Source of the DNA: Archegozetes longisetosus
Taxonomy: Eukaryota; Arthropoda; Arachnida; Sarcoptiformes; Trhypochthoniidae
Assembly: GCA_018873245.2 (NCBI GenBank)
Contig: JAEMBT020000005.1
Coordinates: 8,728,001-8,792,000 of the forward strand
Reading direction: 5' to 3'
Length of the DNA stretch: 64,000 bases
Positions within the stretch are counted from its first letter, which is position 1. Each line of letters opens with the position of its first letter. The notes under the pieces are model-generated. The model saw only the letters and a program-made list of their open reading frames with translations. It searched no databases and had not been told where the DNA came from. The position numbers were made by a program, and so were the translations under genes. Shown piece by piece: positions 25,498 through 36,367 of the stretch.

Positions 25498-27231
25498 TAT
25501 ATCGCTAAACTAGTATTCAACAGCAGAAAAATATTTTATATCTAGCCAAAATCTGTGACCATCGGCAAAGATTATTGCTCAGTGATCATGCTTAAGACAA
25601 GTTCGGGTAAACAACTCATATATATTTTGAAATAGCATAACGAGACGTATCTTTTGATGCTATGATTAATATGGCGCTATGGATCTATTTTATCAGGAGT
25701 TGAGTGGACATCAATGGACACGACTGTGTCATGCATGAAATTACTTGTCTTGAAGAGTAGATTCAGAAAATACACACTTCCTATATTTGAAACTTTTGTG
25801 AAATATCAAAAATCTGGTTTAAAATTTGAAAATTTGCTCAATAAGTGCAATTTAAACAAAAGTGAAAAAATTACATTTTATCGAAACAATTATGTGACCG
25901 AATTCTAAAATTTTGATTTCTGTTTAAACGTTTAGTCTTTTTAACTCATCTCATTTATGTTGCGATTAGTTTAAAACTAAAATTATCTCCAATTGTATTA
26001 AAATATAGTAAATAATAATTAATACACAAAACATTCAACTTTAGACAAATTTTTTCAATCAATAATGAAATTGAGTTTTAGTCAATTTTTCAAAAATTTC
26101 ATAACTCTTTTGCCAATAATCAATTGCAATTTACTTGATGTATCTTTTTTGAATAACTCACATGATCGCAAACTTGTATTAAATGTCAGAACAAACTAAA
26201 GCCCCTCAATTTTAATTATTTTTCTCTATCTGGAAGTAATTAAAAAATTTGTTACTAGAAGTTTATGCAAAAAGTTGTACTGAGAAAATACTAAATCATA
26301 CAAATCATAGAAACGATAAGAGGAAGGTCTTTAAATAAATATTAATTGAATCCTGAACTGTATCGTGAAATAGAATCAGCAAATGAACAGTTTTATAAAG
26401 TTTATTAATACACAAGCCATCATTTGTTACGTTGATTATGAAACCATTGCTTTGTCTTTAGGCCGCAGCACTTCTTAATCAAATGATAAATTGCTGACGG
26501 AGTCACGCCTTTGGATTAATGACCACATCTCGGATTAACTGATAAACAGATTAATAGTTTTTACGAAGTTTATATTCAAATTCTTAGTGAGAATAATGTC
26601 TTTCAAACTGAATCAATTATTGCTTTTTATCTTCTCATAACCAATCTTTGAGTTTAGGTTACAAATAATAATCTATTGAACAAACATTGTTCTTCTTTGG
26701 ATACTTATATTTCTATTTTTTATCCTGTTAATTATAAAAATGAAGTATAGTTTTAAAATGGGTGTAAAATACAAGTATATAAATCAATTGAAAAATTGAA
26801 ACATATTTAGCAAAATATTAGTCATTGCTATTGATATATTTGATGTGATCGGGATTGTCATTAAAACTATCAGAAAATGATAGACAATTAAAAGCAGAAC
26901 TACATCAAGTAGACAAACGTCACTTCTCGTTGCGATTTAAATATCCAAAACTTTTAACAACTGCATACGAAAAATACATGACAAAACATAAATGCAAATC
27001 AATTGATAGCCTAATGAAATAATCTGTTTTGCGCACAACTGTTACCTAAAATCGTCGAAATGGCGAATCTGTACCACGTTAGGGATGTGAGCTGAAGCAT
27101 TAAATTAGTTAAAAAATATGCTTAGCACTGCTATTAGAGTAAGATTGAACCTAAATTGACAAATACAAATATTAGAAACTCAATTTATAATAATTATTGA
27201 TTTTATTTATTTCGCAACATATTCTAGAGAA

Positions 27232-27450
27232 TTCGGTTCCAAGATCTAAATCGAAGCAATTAACGGACATTTAGTAAGTTATGAAGAATGTATTTATTTA
27301 CTCACAAGTCAGGGCAAAATTAGAGTTTCAGTAACCAAAAGAGAAAGTAATGATCCTGACTTTACAATTTGTGGCGATTTAGCGGTCGTGCCCTCCTCTG
27401 TGACCGGCAGTTGTCCTCAGTTCGATCAGAAGGAAAAGTTGAGTCTTTGA
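27232..27450 (+). pseudogene. Possible gene relic with a PDZ-like segment
   Basis: One frame reads, after an early stop, IEAINGHLVSYEECIYLL and then GKIRVSVTK. This matches the ending of a PDZ domain: a carboxylate loop neighbour followed by NGH, helix and final strand. It continues for about 30 more residues to a TGA at 27448. Further in-frame fragments follow in other frames (for example YGHLILRDVNKSDEEALDF near 27640-27700). No splice sites join these pieces convincingly. I read it as a decayed fragment or, less likely, an exon of an unresolved gene. Confidence 0.3.
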
Positions 27451-29809
27451 AAACTCACTCTAGAATATGAAAATGTAGAAAGGGTTGGAAAATTTGTCAT
27501 AACGTTTTCAATAGTAATCTCAAAAGGGAGAGCTGGTGGAATGTCGGACAAATTCCTATAAGCATTACTAGTAAAAAAGCCACTAGAATATTCGACTTGA
27601 TTCTGATCTCATCGAAGCCGAAAACGGATTTTCATTTAGTTATGGACATTTGATCCTCAGAGATGTCAATAAATCTGATGAGGAGGCACTTGATTTTGTT
27701 AACATTTACTTCAATTTTAATAGATTTCAATTGCAACCTATTAGGTCGAAATCATCAAAAACTTCTGATTGTTCGACACTTTTGACAATTTGGTCTTGCA
27801 GTTGACTTCATTTTCTACTATTATTTTAAGACTTGGTTAAATAAATCAAAATTGTAAATAATATTGTCTTTCGGCTCATTACTGACTACATCTGATCGAA
27901 AGCTTAACTACTCGTTAATTGTAAACATATTCGACATTAATTGGGTTAATAAAGAAGTAAAAATAAGTTTTATTTAAAACCCTTTGACTGAATCGATGTA
28001 TAATAAAATAATGAAATTGAAATAAAATTTGACAAACATTAACAAACTTAAAAACTGAATAAATGAATGTTCAAATTATAGAATCAGATAAATTGATCTA
28101 ATATTATGACAAAAACTCTATTGTGTATTTGATTTAATTATATATTTTTTTTCAAAAAACGTCCCAACAAAATCTGCATGGTACCAGAAACATCGAATCA
28201 AGACAAACAGTAAGTGGCGTTGTTTTTTTAACTAAACTTTTACACGCATATATACTGTAAATTAATATCCTCAGACTGGAATTTAATCGAGTCCTAGACT
28301 CAACACTTAATTTCCAGTGTGTGGGGATTAAAAACGATCCCAAAAAAATGTCTCACGTAAAGAATAAACGTGACAATATTTGAAGAAATAGATTCTTTCG
28401 AATTGTTTATAAGGTTCAAACTTAGAGAACATAACATATTTATACAAAGTTAAAAGCATTTCAAATCAAACTATAAATCATGACCGCAGTGCTATAATGC
28501 GCTAACTCGAAAATTTAGGCAAAATGAGTTAATACGACTTTTCAAGTAAATTATCAAACCTCCATAAATTGCCGAATCGAATCTCAAAACTTTTAAGTAG
28601 ATTTTCAAATACATCATTTTGATTACAGCTGATATGGTTGTATTTGAATTAAGATTTTAAACTTTAAATCCAAATTTGTCCACAACACACTTTTCTCAGT
28701 TACCCCATTATAGCACTGAGGTCGCGAAATAATAATATCGACAAATAAAGCAAATATACGAGTAAATTATTGTTTTGAGTGAGCGATTCCTTTGGCTATA
28801 TGAAAAGTGGCCTCACTTTCGAGTGGGTCTGAACTGTCATATTTTAACGATTCGCGGTTGATTTTTTGGTTTTGTCATCACATCTTGATCATATCTGAAT
28901 GATGTGTCGACCATATTCTAATTGCCATGCGCCAGCAGAATATAACTTCCGGTAAGCTCTCTTGTGTTAGCCTCAAAAGTGATTAAGTTTTAAATAAGTT
29001 TCTAAATACGCCTTTTCTACTTTTGACAGCTATTTATTTATATTTTTTAGATATTTCAAATGTTTCAGAATAAAACTTTTTTAAAATGGAATCGACTCGC
29101 ATTTTGAATAAAAGCGAGTGCTTGTATTGCAAATGAGCGAAACCACAATAACTCATTGTTATGTCGATAAGTATAACTATTAGTTGAGCAGAAGTAAATT
29201 CAAAACAATTTACGAGTAATTATTGCCCTCAACTAAATCTCAAGTTTATTGCAATCATAATATAGATAAAGCAATTATTAGAAAATATATCAATTGTTTT
29301 AAGGATTGATTCAACGGTTGTTCAAGATTTTATTTCGAAAACAATTTATGATTCATTTTAAACCAATTGTTGTGTATTTTCACAAATTTTCTAATAAAGT
29401 ATCCATAAAAATATCAATCGATAGTTAAATATTAATTTTAGATAAAAAGCTCACATTCAATCGTCATTTCGAAGAGTAGACAAGATCTAACACAAACTTG
29501 AATTTGAACTCAAAATAGCAAATTATGGTCCAACTCATAACTACTAAGTTGTGAACGAATACGTTTCTCGAGATGGTCAACTCTTTTATGTAAATAACAT
29601 ATTCAGCACTTAATGTTTCGCATTCAGTATTCATAAGTTTTGTCCAATAAATTAGTTAACAGATATAACCACTGTTTGTGTCAATTCACTTTTGGCTCAT
29701 TTGCTCAGTTAATAGTATAAAAACACTAAATATTTTGAAAATAAGCGCTTCAATATTACGACATATAACAGTAATTATGTCATTTAGAAATCATTTTTTA
29801 CATTCTATA

Positions 29810-29890
29810 TATCGGGCCCGGCCAAACCGCGGCCCGTGAGCCACGACTGGTCAGCGAAAGCTTTTCCATGGCCCTCGAAGGATTTTACGA
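29810..29890. repeat. Fragment resembling a hAT-type terminus
   Basis: A GC-rich island in AT-rich surroundings reads GGCCAAACCGCGGCCCGTGA, the style of sequence seen at the ends of some animal hAT elements. No matching second end or target duplication is visible within the neighbouring few hundred bases. Confidence 0.35.
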
Positions 29891-31204
29891 GTATATTACA
29901 ATTAGATCTCTATGAATATTTGCAAAATTGCTTTCCCAATAGCTTTTCAGTGATCAAAACAACTGCATTATGAGTTATAAGTATTTTTTGAAATACAACT
30001 TTTCTCTCCTCTTAAGTTTAATAAATCTAAACAAAGAGTACATTCGATCAACACTTGAATGATTGCATAAAAATAAATTCAGCTAAAAGTTTAAGACCTA
30101 ATATAGATAAAATGTCATGTATCGAACAATAATAAATAGTAGCTATCTTAGAATTAAAGCTTGACTCAAGGCAAAAGTTATTTTTTCGATTTGGCTCTTC
30201 AGTCAAAAATGTGTGACCAGTTCTATGTGAATTTAGGTAAAATAATTTCATATTTGACTAATTGTGTGGTACCCATAAAATTCGGCCTTTTCAATGCCAA
30301 TCCGATTGAATTATAAATACAATCGATCGAAGCATATGTCTTCACTCAACAGTTCAGTAAATAAATCAAAAAGTATTTATTCAAACAGATAAAATGATTG
30401 CTAACCAAATGAGTTCAATTGATTTTAATTGATGTTTTAAAACGATAGCAAATGGTTTTTGCTCTAGTTTTGATGTTCAAATGCATTCAAATTTATGTTT
30501 TGCAACCTCTTCAGTAATATTGACTTTATTGACAACCCTAATAATTTGCAAATAAAGCTAGTTACAAGTATTTTGAAGCTAATATTCACTGCATTCAATT
30601 AATGTATGTCTACGAGTAATAAAAACTAAATTTCAAGGACTTGTCGTTTTCTTCCTCATTCATGTGATACGAGGAAATGATACAAAAAATATGGTTTATA
30701 TGTAATAAACTGTTCTCGAACGACTAATAAAAATATGAGCTTATATTGAATTAATTGTCAGCTTTCATTTATATAAAACCATTAGTCAATTGTTATCGTT
30801 GTTGTACTTTATATTACGATAAGATTTGCACAATTAATGCATTGGTTGTATTGACTCGAAAGGTAAACCACTTAAAACATTACTTATAAATACGTTTTAC
30901 GACTGTCGTTACACTTACTAATAGTTTATGATTATTTCATATGAAAATATATTGCTATTAATGTTTGCGGAGCACATGCACTGAACGTCAAGCTCTTATT
31001 CAATTTCAAAATTATCAAATTTACTCAATAAAACTCCTAAAAATAGCTAAATTGAGGGCAATTTTATCAATAAGCAAACTATTATCAGACATTTTTAACT
31101 GACTTGAGGGTAAGTTCAAAGTATATCTTTATTTTGAACTTAGGTATTTCAGCGAGAGTTGATAGTTCAAATTCGAGCCTGGAATCTTATCACTAGTTTT
31201 CTCA

Positions 31205-31715
31205 CTGAAAGTAGTGAGACTTAGTATAAAGCAGTGACATATATTCTGCAAATATGTTTCAATTTTATTGTGTTAAAAGCAAAACGAGCTGAAAACATGA
31301 CATCGCATTAGTTTTACTTTATTATTATCGATCAATCAATTATTATAGGAATAAATTTATGAAAATGACTTTAATCACAGAATAACACTATAAAAAGCTG
31401 TTATCGTATCAAAAGTATTAAGTTTAGATTTTATTATAGGAATAACTGCGCGCACCTCATCGTAAGCACTTTTGCAATCAATTTATTGATCTAACTTAAT
31501 ATTGAATATCGTTTGTTATTGAAGTCGCACAAATGTCTCAAATGGTTATTAAAGTGTGTTTTCAGTGTATTTTTTTCATCAACTGAAACACTGGTTCCTG
31601 TGTCAACTCAAACGTCATATTAAAAGACAAAAACAGGAATTAGGTGATGATCAGTGGTTAATCCGACTGTAGTTTGTGCATAAGTTTGTTAATTATGAGT
31701 TATGGACCAATTGGT
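31205..31715 (+). repeat. Dispersed repeat, copy C, abutting the LPCAT3 start
   Basis: 31210-31430 aligns in plus orientation to copy A at 21500-21660 plus 22930-22960, and it lacks the 1268-base insert of copy A. 31440-31700 aligns to copy A 22960-23270 in the opposite orientation, with shared blocks such as AATACACTGAAAACACACTT read on the minus strand. Copy C is therefore a rearranged copy with a head-to-head join. Its similarity to the family continues to about TTAATTATGAGTTATGGA, which overlaps the first possible ATG of the LPCAT3 gene. Confidence 0.75.
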
Positions 31716-34003
31716 ATGGATTACATATTTAGTTCAATAGCATCAAAGGTTGGCTGCCACGAAAATGCACTTCGGCTCATAGTATCGGCTCATTTAGGTA
31801 TGAAAACTAATCAATTTTTAGCATTTCAAGTATACTATTGTTGCTCTTCGGCTATTTTATAAGTGAATAGTAAACGCGTGTGAGCAGTCTATACTATTAT
31901 TTTTTCTTTTATTAGGATATCCACTTTGTATAATATATAACATATTTTTGGCGAAGAAACCTCTCGTTGTGAAACATGTCTATTATTTTGCTTGTGGTCT
32001 ATTTCTTTGTTTCTTTAATTATGGTGAGAATGCCTGAGGAACAGGAGAAATAATCAATATTAGAGAATTTGATTTGACATTTAACTAGGAGTAGAGCTTA
32101 TATCGTAAGCTCGTATAGTCTAAGTTTGAAAATATAGTTTGATTGCTATTTTAGGGATCGATACTCTCCACTCGCTTGTAAATTGTCTGTTCGTTTATAC
32201 GGTATTGTCAATAATCGGAGGAAAACGTATAGCGGTTGCATTAAACTTGACATTTTGTATGGTCAGTGTATTAACTTAATTAGCTTCATGCCTACTCTAT
32301 CGCTATAGTAATAATCGACTTTTTACCCATAATTTATTTCTTTGCTTATAGTCATATCTTTTATGGGGTTATTATGTGACGCAAATTGGGTCAGAATACA
32401 GTTTCACATGGACTATACCTCAATGTGTGCTAACACTTCGTCTCATTGCTCTGACTTTTGATGTGTATGATGGACATCAAAACTCAAAGTTGTCAAAAAG
32501 TTCAGACAATCAGGCGAATCCTCCTGCAGCCAGAAGACTGCCTGTCAATGAAGACACAGCTGTGGCTAAGAGTCCAACTCTGATTGAATTACTATCACAC
32601 GCATACTTTCCGGGCTCGTTCCTTATCGGTCCCCAAGTCAAATATAAAAACTATTTGGAATACATTGAGTCGAATGAAAACTTTCTTCCAAAATGGTAAT
32701 CTAATTGATTGATTGCCATAAGTGCATTTTGTAGATTTAACTTTTGACTTATTCGATCCGTAGTTGGCTTCCAGCTCTTACTCGTCTATTGGTTGGACTG
32801 ATCTATTTAGCAATATATCAAATTGGTTCGCTTTACTGGCCTTATCAGTATTTGAATTCTAAAGAATTTGTATGTCATTTGTTACTAATGAACTTTTCAA
32901 ACAAATTACTCCTTTTAAATGTTAAACAAAAACTTGTAATTTGTTATTCATAACGATAGAGTTCTTGTGGATTTTTCATGAAGTTGACAACAGTTGCAAT
33001 TGTTACCAAAATTTCGACCTGTAAATACATGTCAGGATGGCTTATCGCTGTGAGTAGAACATTATTATAATTTAATACTACAATAATTACAATGTATTCC
33101 TTAGAGAATTGCTCAACGTTCAAAGTTTAATTTTATACAGACAATAACCTTTGTCGTTAGCTTTCTTTTGAAATCTGTTTAATTTATTAGATTCCACTGT
33201 ATATTAAAGTGAAATATTACATAGTTATTTTTAGCTTCTTGTTCATCAAAATAATTTGAGTTAGTCTGACTAATAGTGTTCAATATATTGAAGGAGTAGA
33301 AAAAACTAAGAAATCGATTTTGAATTATAGGAAGGCGTTTGCATAATATCTGGTGCTTCGTACGATAAGAAAACAAATTCAGTTTATTCCTGTTCTAACG
33401 TTCATGTATTGAGATTCGAGACAACACCTACTTTTGGAGGCATCATCAGATCATTTAACTTGACGACAAATGAATTCGCAGCAAAGTACATTTTTAAAAG
33501 ACTCAAATTTTTAGGAAGTCGTCTAGCGAGCCATTTCATAACACTATTATTTCTGGCCCTATGGCACGGGTGGGCCACTGGCTATTATGTCACATTCGGT
33601 ATGGAGTTTCTCATCATGAAAATGGAATGGGAGGTAAAGTATGAAGCTATGATCACAGATGAAAATTTTCTATTATTTCTACCATGAGACAGCTTTGTAT
33701 AGATAAGGACTAGCTATTAATTTGAGTTATAACTTATTGAATATATGTATTGCTTTGCAGGTGTTATCTTTGCTGAACTCATGGCGAACCAAAGTTAGTG
33801 CAATCGATCGTTTTTTGAGTGCCTTTTATATACGATGGCCTCTACTCATATTTTTTCGATTATACACTATCTACATGTTTGGTTATTGTTTAGTTCCCTT
33901 CACTCTATTATCATTCCATAAATGGTTACCAGTGTTGCAACAGTTATATTTTTGTGGTCATATTCTTTATGGAACCTGGTTTTTTATTTCTTTTTTACTT
34001 TAA
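31695..34003 (+). CDS. LPCAT3: Lysophospholipid acyltransferase 5 (MBOAT5/LPCAT3) orthologue
   Basis: This MBOAT-family ER membrane enzyme transfers polyunsaturated acyl chains from acyl-CoA to lysophospholipids (Lands cycle). Exons are 31695-31797, 31916-32023, 32155-32261, 32352-32695, 32764-32869, 32960-33049, 33331-33633 and 33761-34003. They are phase consistent and give 467 residues, against about 487 in human LPCAT3. Similarity covers the full length, from ALRLIVSAHLGYP near the N-terminus to the hydrophobic C-terminus. Conserved MBOAT residues are visible: the asparagine in SFNLTTN (about residue 329) and the invariant histidine in LALWHG (about 365), with KYIFKRLKFLG between them. 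Many hydrophobic segments indicate a multipass membrane protein. The start could be 31695 or the in-frame ATG at 31716; only the latter lies clearly beyond the repeat that abuts the gene. The C-terminus lacks the lysine-rich tail of the human enzyme. A poly(A) signal is at 34040. Confidence 0.93.
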
Positions 34004-35650
34004 ACTAAGCTTAAATTCTCACCAAATAATAAGGCTCGCAATAAAAAGGCTATCAATTGTGTAAAACACCTATCTAAAAAAATTTTGGCAAATACTGTTC
34101 ATCAAACTATTGTGCGGATAAAGTTCATAGATTGTCTTGTGTGTAATGCATTCATAGCAAGTGATCGACTGTACTCTCTAACAACTCTGTAGTATTGACT
34201 CATTCAAAAACCTTAACTGCCAATGAATTGGCTGAATAGGTAAGCTTTAATAAAATAGAAATCAATAGTTGATATTTGAGCTACTCACCAAAATGTTAAT
34301 GATTATGACTGAATATTTTGAAAACTATAGTGCAGTCGTTGAATGTTTTTGCTACACACGAATGTGTATTTCAACACAATTGTTTTATGAATATTACTTC
34401 ATTTAATGACTTGTATGTCCTTTAGTTTTTGAGAGAAGATACGCAGAAAGTTGTCTAGAGTATATATTTGAGCATATGATATATTGCACTAAGCACAATC
34501 TTATAAAGCAATTTGATATTTTTCTCCTATTCAACTATAAAAGACTTGGGTTTAATAGAGTGAAATTCATTTAAGACGAGAACACTTTTCGGCCATTGAT
34601 TGTGATCAATATAGCCTTAACATTGTTTGAAATTCAATGCTGATAACCTTTCAATACAATCATAGTTTGATAAATTCCGTAGTCAATTAATTATTTGAAA
34701 GCAATTAGGTTTTAGACTAGTTATTAGTAATTAATCATCCTTATATCATTGAAACTTACTCAGAGTTAGTTTCTTTTGAATTAATGATTAAAAGTCTTAA
34801 ATATCATTATATAGATTGTATCATAAGTTTAAATAATATTGATAACTTAACTTAATATTAGATTAAACTTATGTTCATGTGCTATGCATTTCGTAGTATT
34901 GATAGTTGTTTTCAAATTACTTAAATTATACTTATGAGCATTAAAGAAAATTTTTGTTAATTTAAAGTTCAATTTGAATTATATTTTATTGTATAATAAA
35001 TCAAATTGTATTTTGGCACTCAATAAAAAGTTTTTGTTTCAATTAAGCTGCAGCTTAAAATAATTTTCTATTTTAAAGTTTATTCAATGTCAAAGAGTTA
35101 GTCAAATTGCTTTTTGAAGATAATCCAAATTTATGTATAAAAATATGAATTGAGAAGAAGACATTCATAGAACCAAAGTCAATAGCACTTTGTATTTTTT
35201 CCTGCAATTCAATAATAAAAGGGTAGAGGTTCATGGCTTCTGTCCCTTTACGTGTTATGTCTGACTATGGGATGGACTTTCAAAGTCAGTACAGATAGTT
35301 CTTCTCTGAAATCGTCTGCAGTATGTTTGAAGACTAAAATAAAGATTCAAATCAATAACTGGAATGCATTTTACTTGAGGAATAGATTTGCCTTTAAAAA
35401 GTGACGATCATAAAGATTGATAAGTTTCAAGGTTGTGAAGTGTTTAGATCTGATCTGTGTCCAAACTGTGGACAAAACAGCTATAAAAGCATGGGTACTA
35501 AGCTTGGGTTCTTTATTCACCCATTATTTGCATTTTTTCTACAAGTCAGAAAATTTTTAGTTCTCTTTCATTTTATTCGTCGCAAATTTTTATCCCTTTT
35601 TTACTGCCATTTAATGCAGTACTAAATTGCCTATCGAAGAGTTTTAGAAA
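34004..35650. other. Intergenic, LPCAT3 3' flank to the secreted-protein gene
   Basis: AT-rich sequence without a supported gene. A 74-codon open frame at 35401-35625 overlaps the promoter of the next gene and has no recognisable features. Confidence 0.5.
35482..35487 (+). promoter_or_regulatory. TATA box candidate for the secreted-protein gene
   Basis: TATAAA within CTATAAAAGC lies about 165 bases before the start codon at 35651. This would place transcription initiation near 35512 (motif TTATTCACC), leaving a 5' UTR of about 140 bases. Confidence 0.4.
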
Positions 35651-36367
35651 ATGAAAGTTTTATATCTAATAGTACTCTTGACAGTAATTAATTTATCGTC
35701 GAGTCAATGGTTTATAGGAAGGCGTCCTCTCGGAACAGAACCTTATATTCCTTATCATCACATTTGCACAAGAAGTTGTTGGGATTCTTCTGACGGTAGT
35801 ACAGACTTGAGAATCAAATGGTCGTGTTGTGATCGAGGCTGGGACAAGTGTTGCGCTTCATCCGTAAGAACATAAGTCAAGACTATCTTACTGTAAAATT
35901 TTATAACCTTATTATTATCAAAAAATGTTTTGTAATTCACTTTCAATTTCTAGATTATACAAACTACAAACATAGAGCCTTTGCCAAATTCTTACGAATC
36001 ACTTCGTCTTTTTGATAGTTCAATGCAGTCAAACCAAAATCCATTACATCCGACGCATTTAGATTACAGCAATAGTGGCTTACAATCTTATCCAAATCCA
36101 TTCTATAGAATTCCAATATTTCAACAAAATAACCTAAACTCAAATTTGGATCAATTTGCGCCTCAACAAAATGATGACAAAAGCTTTAAGCAAACAATTA
36201 TTAGTTCTCCAGATACTGACAGAAAAAACGAAACAATTTCAAGAATTGAATTTAGTTCAAACAAAAATCTCACTTCACCTCAACTTTCTATAACTAATGT
36301 AAACACAAGTTTTATAGAATTGGAAAAGATTTCTAATAATAACACCGATTCAATAGCTATTGTTTGA
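35651..36367 (+). CDS. Small secreted cysteine-rich protein of unknown function
   Basis: Two exons, 35651-35863 and 35954-36367, joined by a 90-base GT-AG intron in phase 0, encode 208 residues. The N-terminus is a classic signal peptide (MKVLYLIVLLTVINLSSSQ). Mature residues 20-71 carry six cysteines at about positions 39, 43, 59, 60, 67 and 68 in the pattern C-x3-C-x15-CC-x6-CC, and no cysteine occurs after that. The second exon encodes a low-complexity tail rich in Asn, Ser, Gln and Pro with several N-glycosylation-type NxS/T sites. I do not recognise the family. The compact cysteine module with paired CC suggests three disulphides, but structure and function cannot be inferred. A TATA box upstream and AATAAA at 36444 support a real transcript. 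It sits between LPCAT3 and the Src-family gene, same strand. Confidence 0.65.

Larger units (their letters stand above)
21302..25870 (+). repeat. Dispersed composite repeat, copy A (interrupted by three insertions)
   Basis: This stretch aligns, with gaps, to the reverse complement of 52950-55600 (copy B). Shared landmarks include CATACATGAC near one end, TTTCATAGCACAA, CCTGCTATATCAACGGAATA, CATCCTATCCTCCCTTCATA, and GAGTTGAGTGGACATC near the other. Parts of the interior (22930-23860) are themselves diverged tandem units of a few hundred bases. The open frames at 21313-21588 and 24403-24681 are conserved between copies only as nucleotide similarity with many frame breaks, so I do not call a protein. 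Three foreign elements sit inside and account for much of the extra length relative to copy B. The superfamily is unknown. Confidence 0.8.
25871..31204. other. Gene-poor AT-rich region
   Basis: I support no intact gene here. A possible coding relic with a PDZ-like signature lies at 27232-27450 and a short GC-rich hAT-like fragment at 29810-29890. The rest is AT-rich sequence with short, composition-driven open frames on both strands. Confidence 0.5.

Noticed and set aside
28926..28950. ATGCGCCAGCAGAATATAAC followed by a good donor GTAAGC, like a short first exon
   Set aside because: No acceptor and downstream exon in matching phase could be found; joining to LPCAT3 meets a stop at once. It could only be a leader exon and has no other support.
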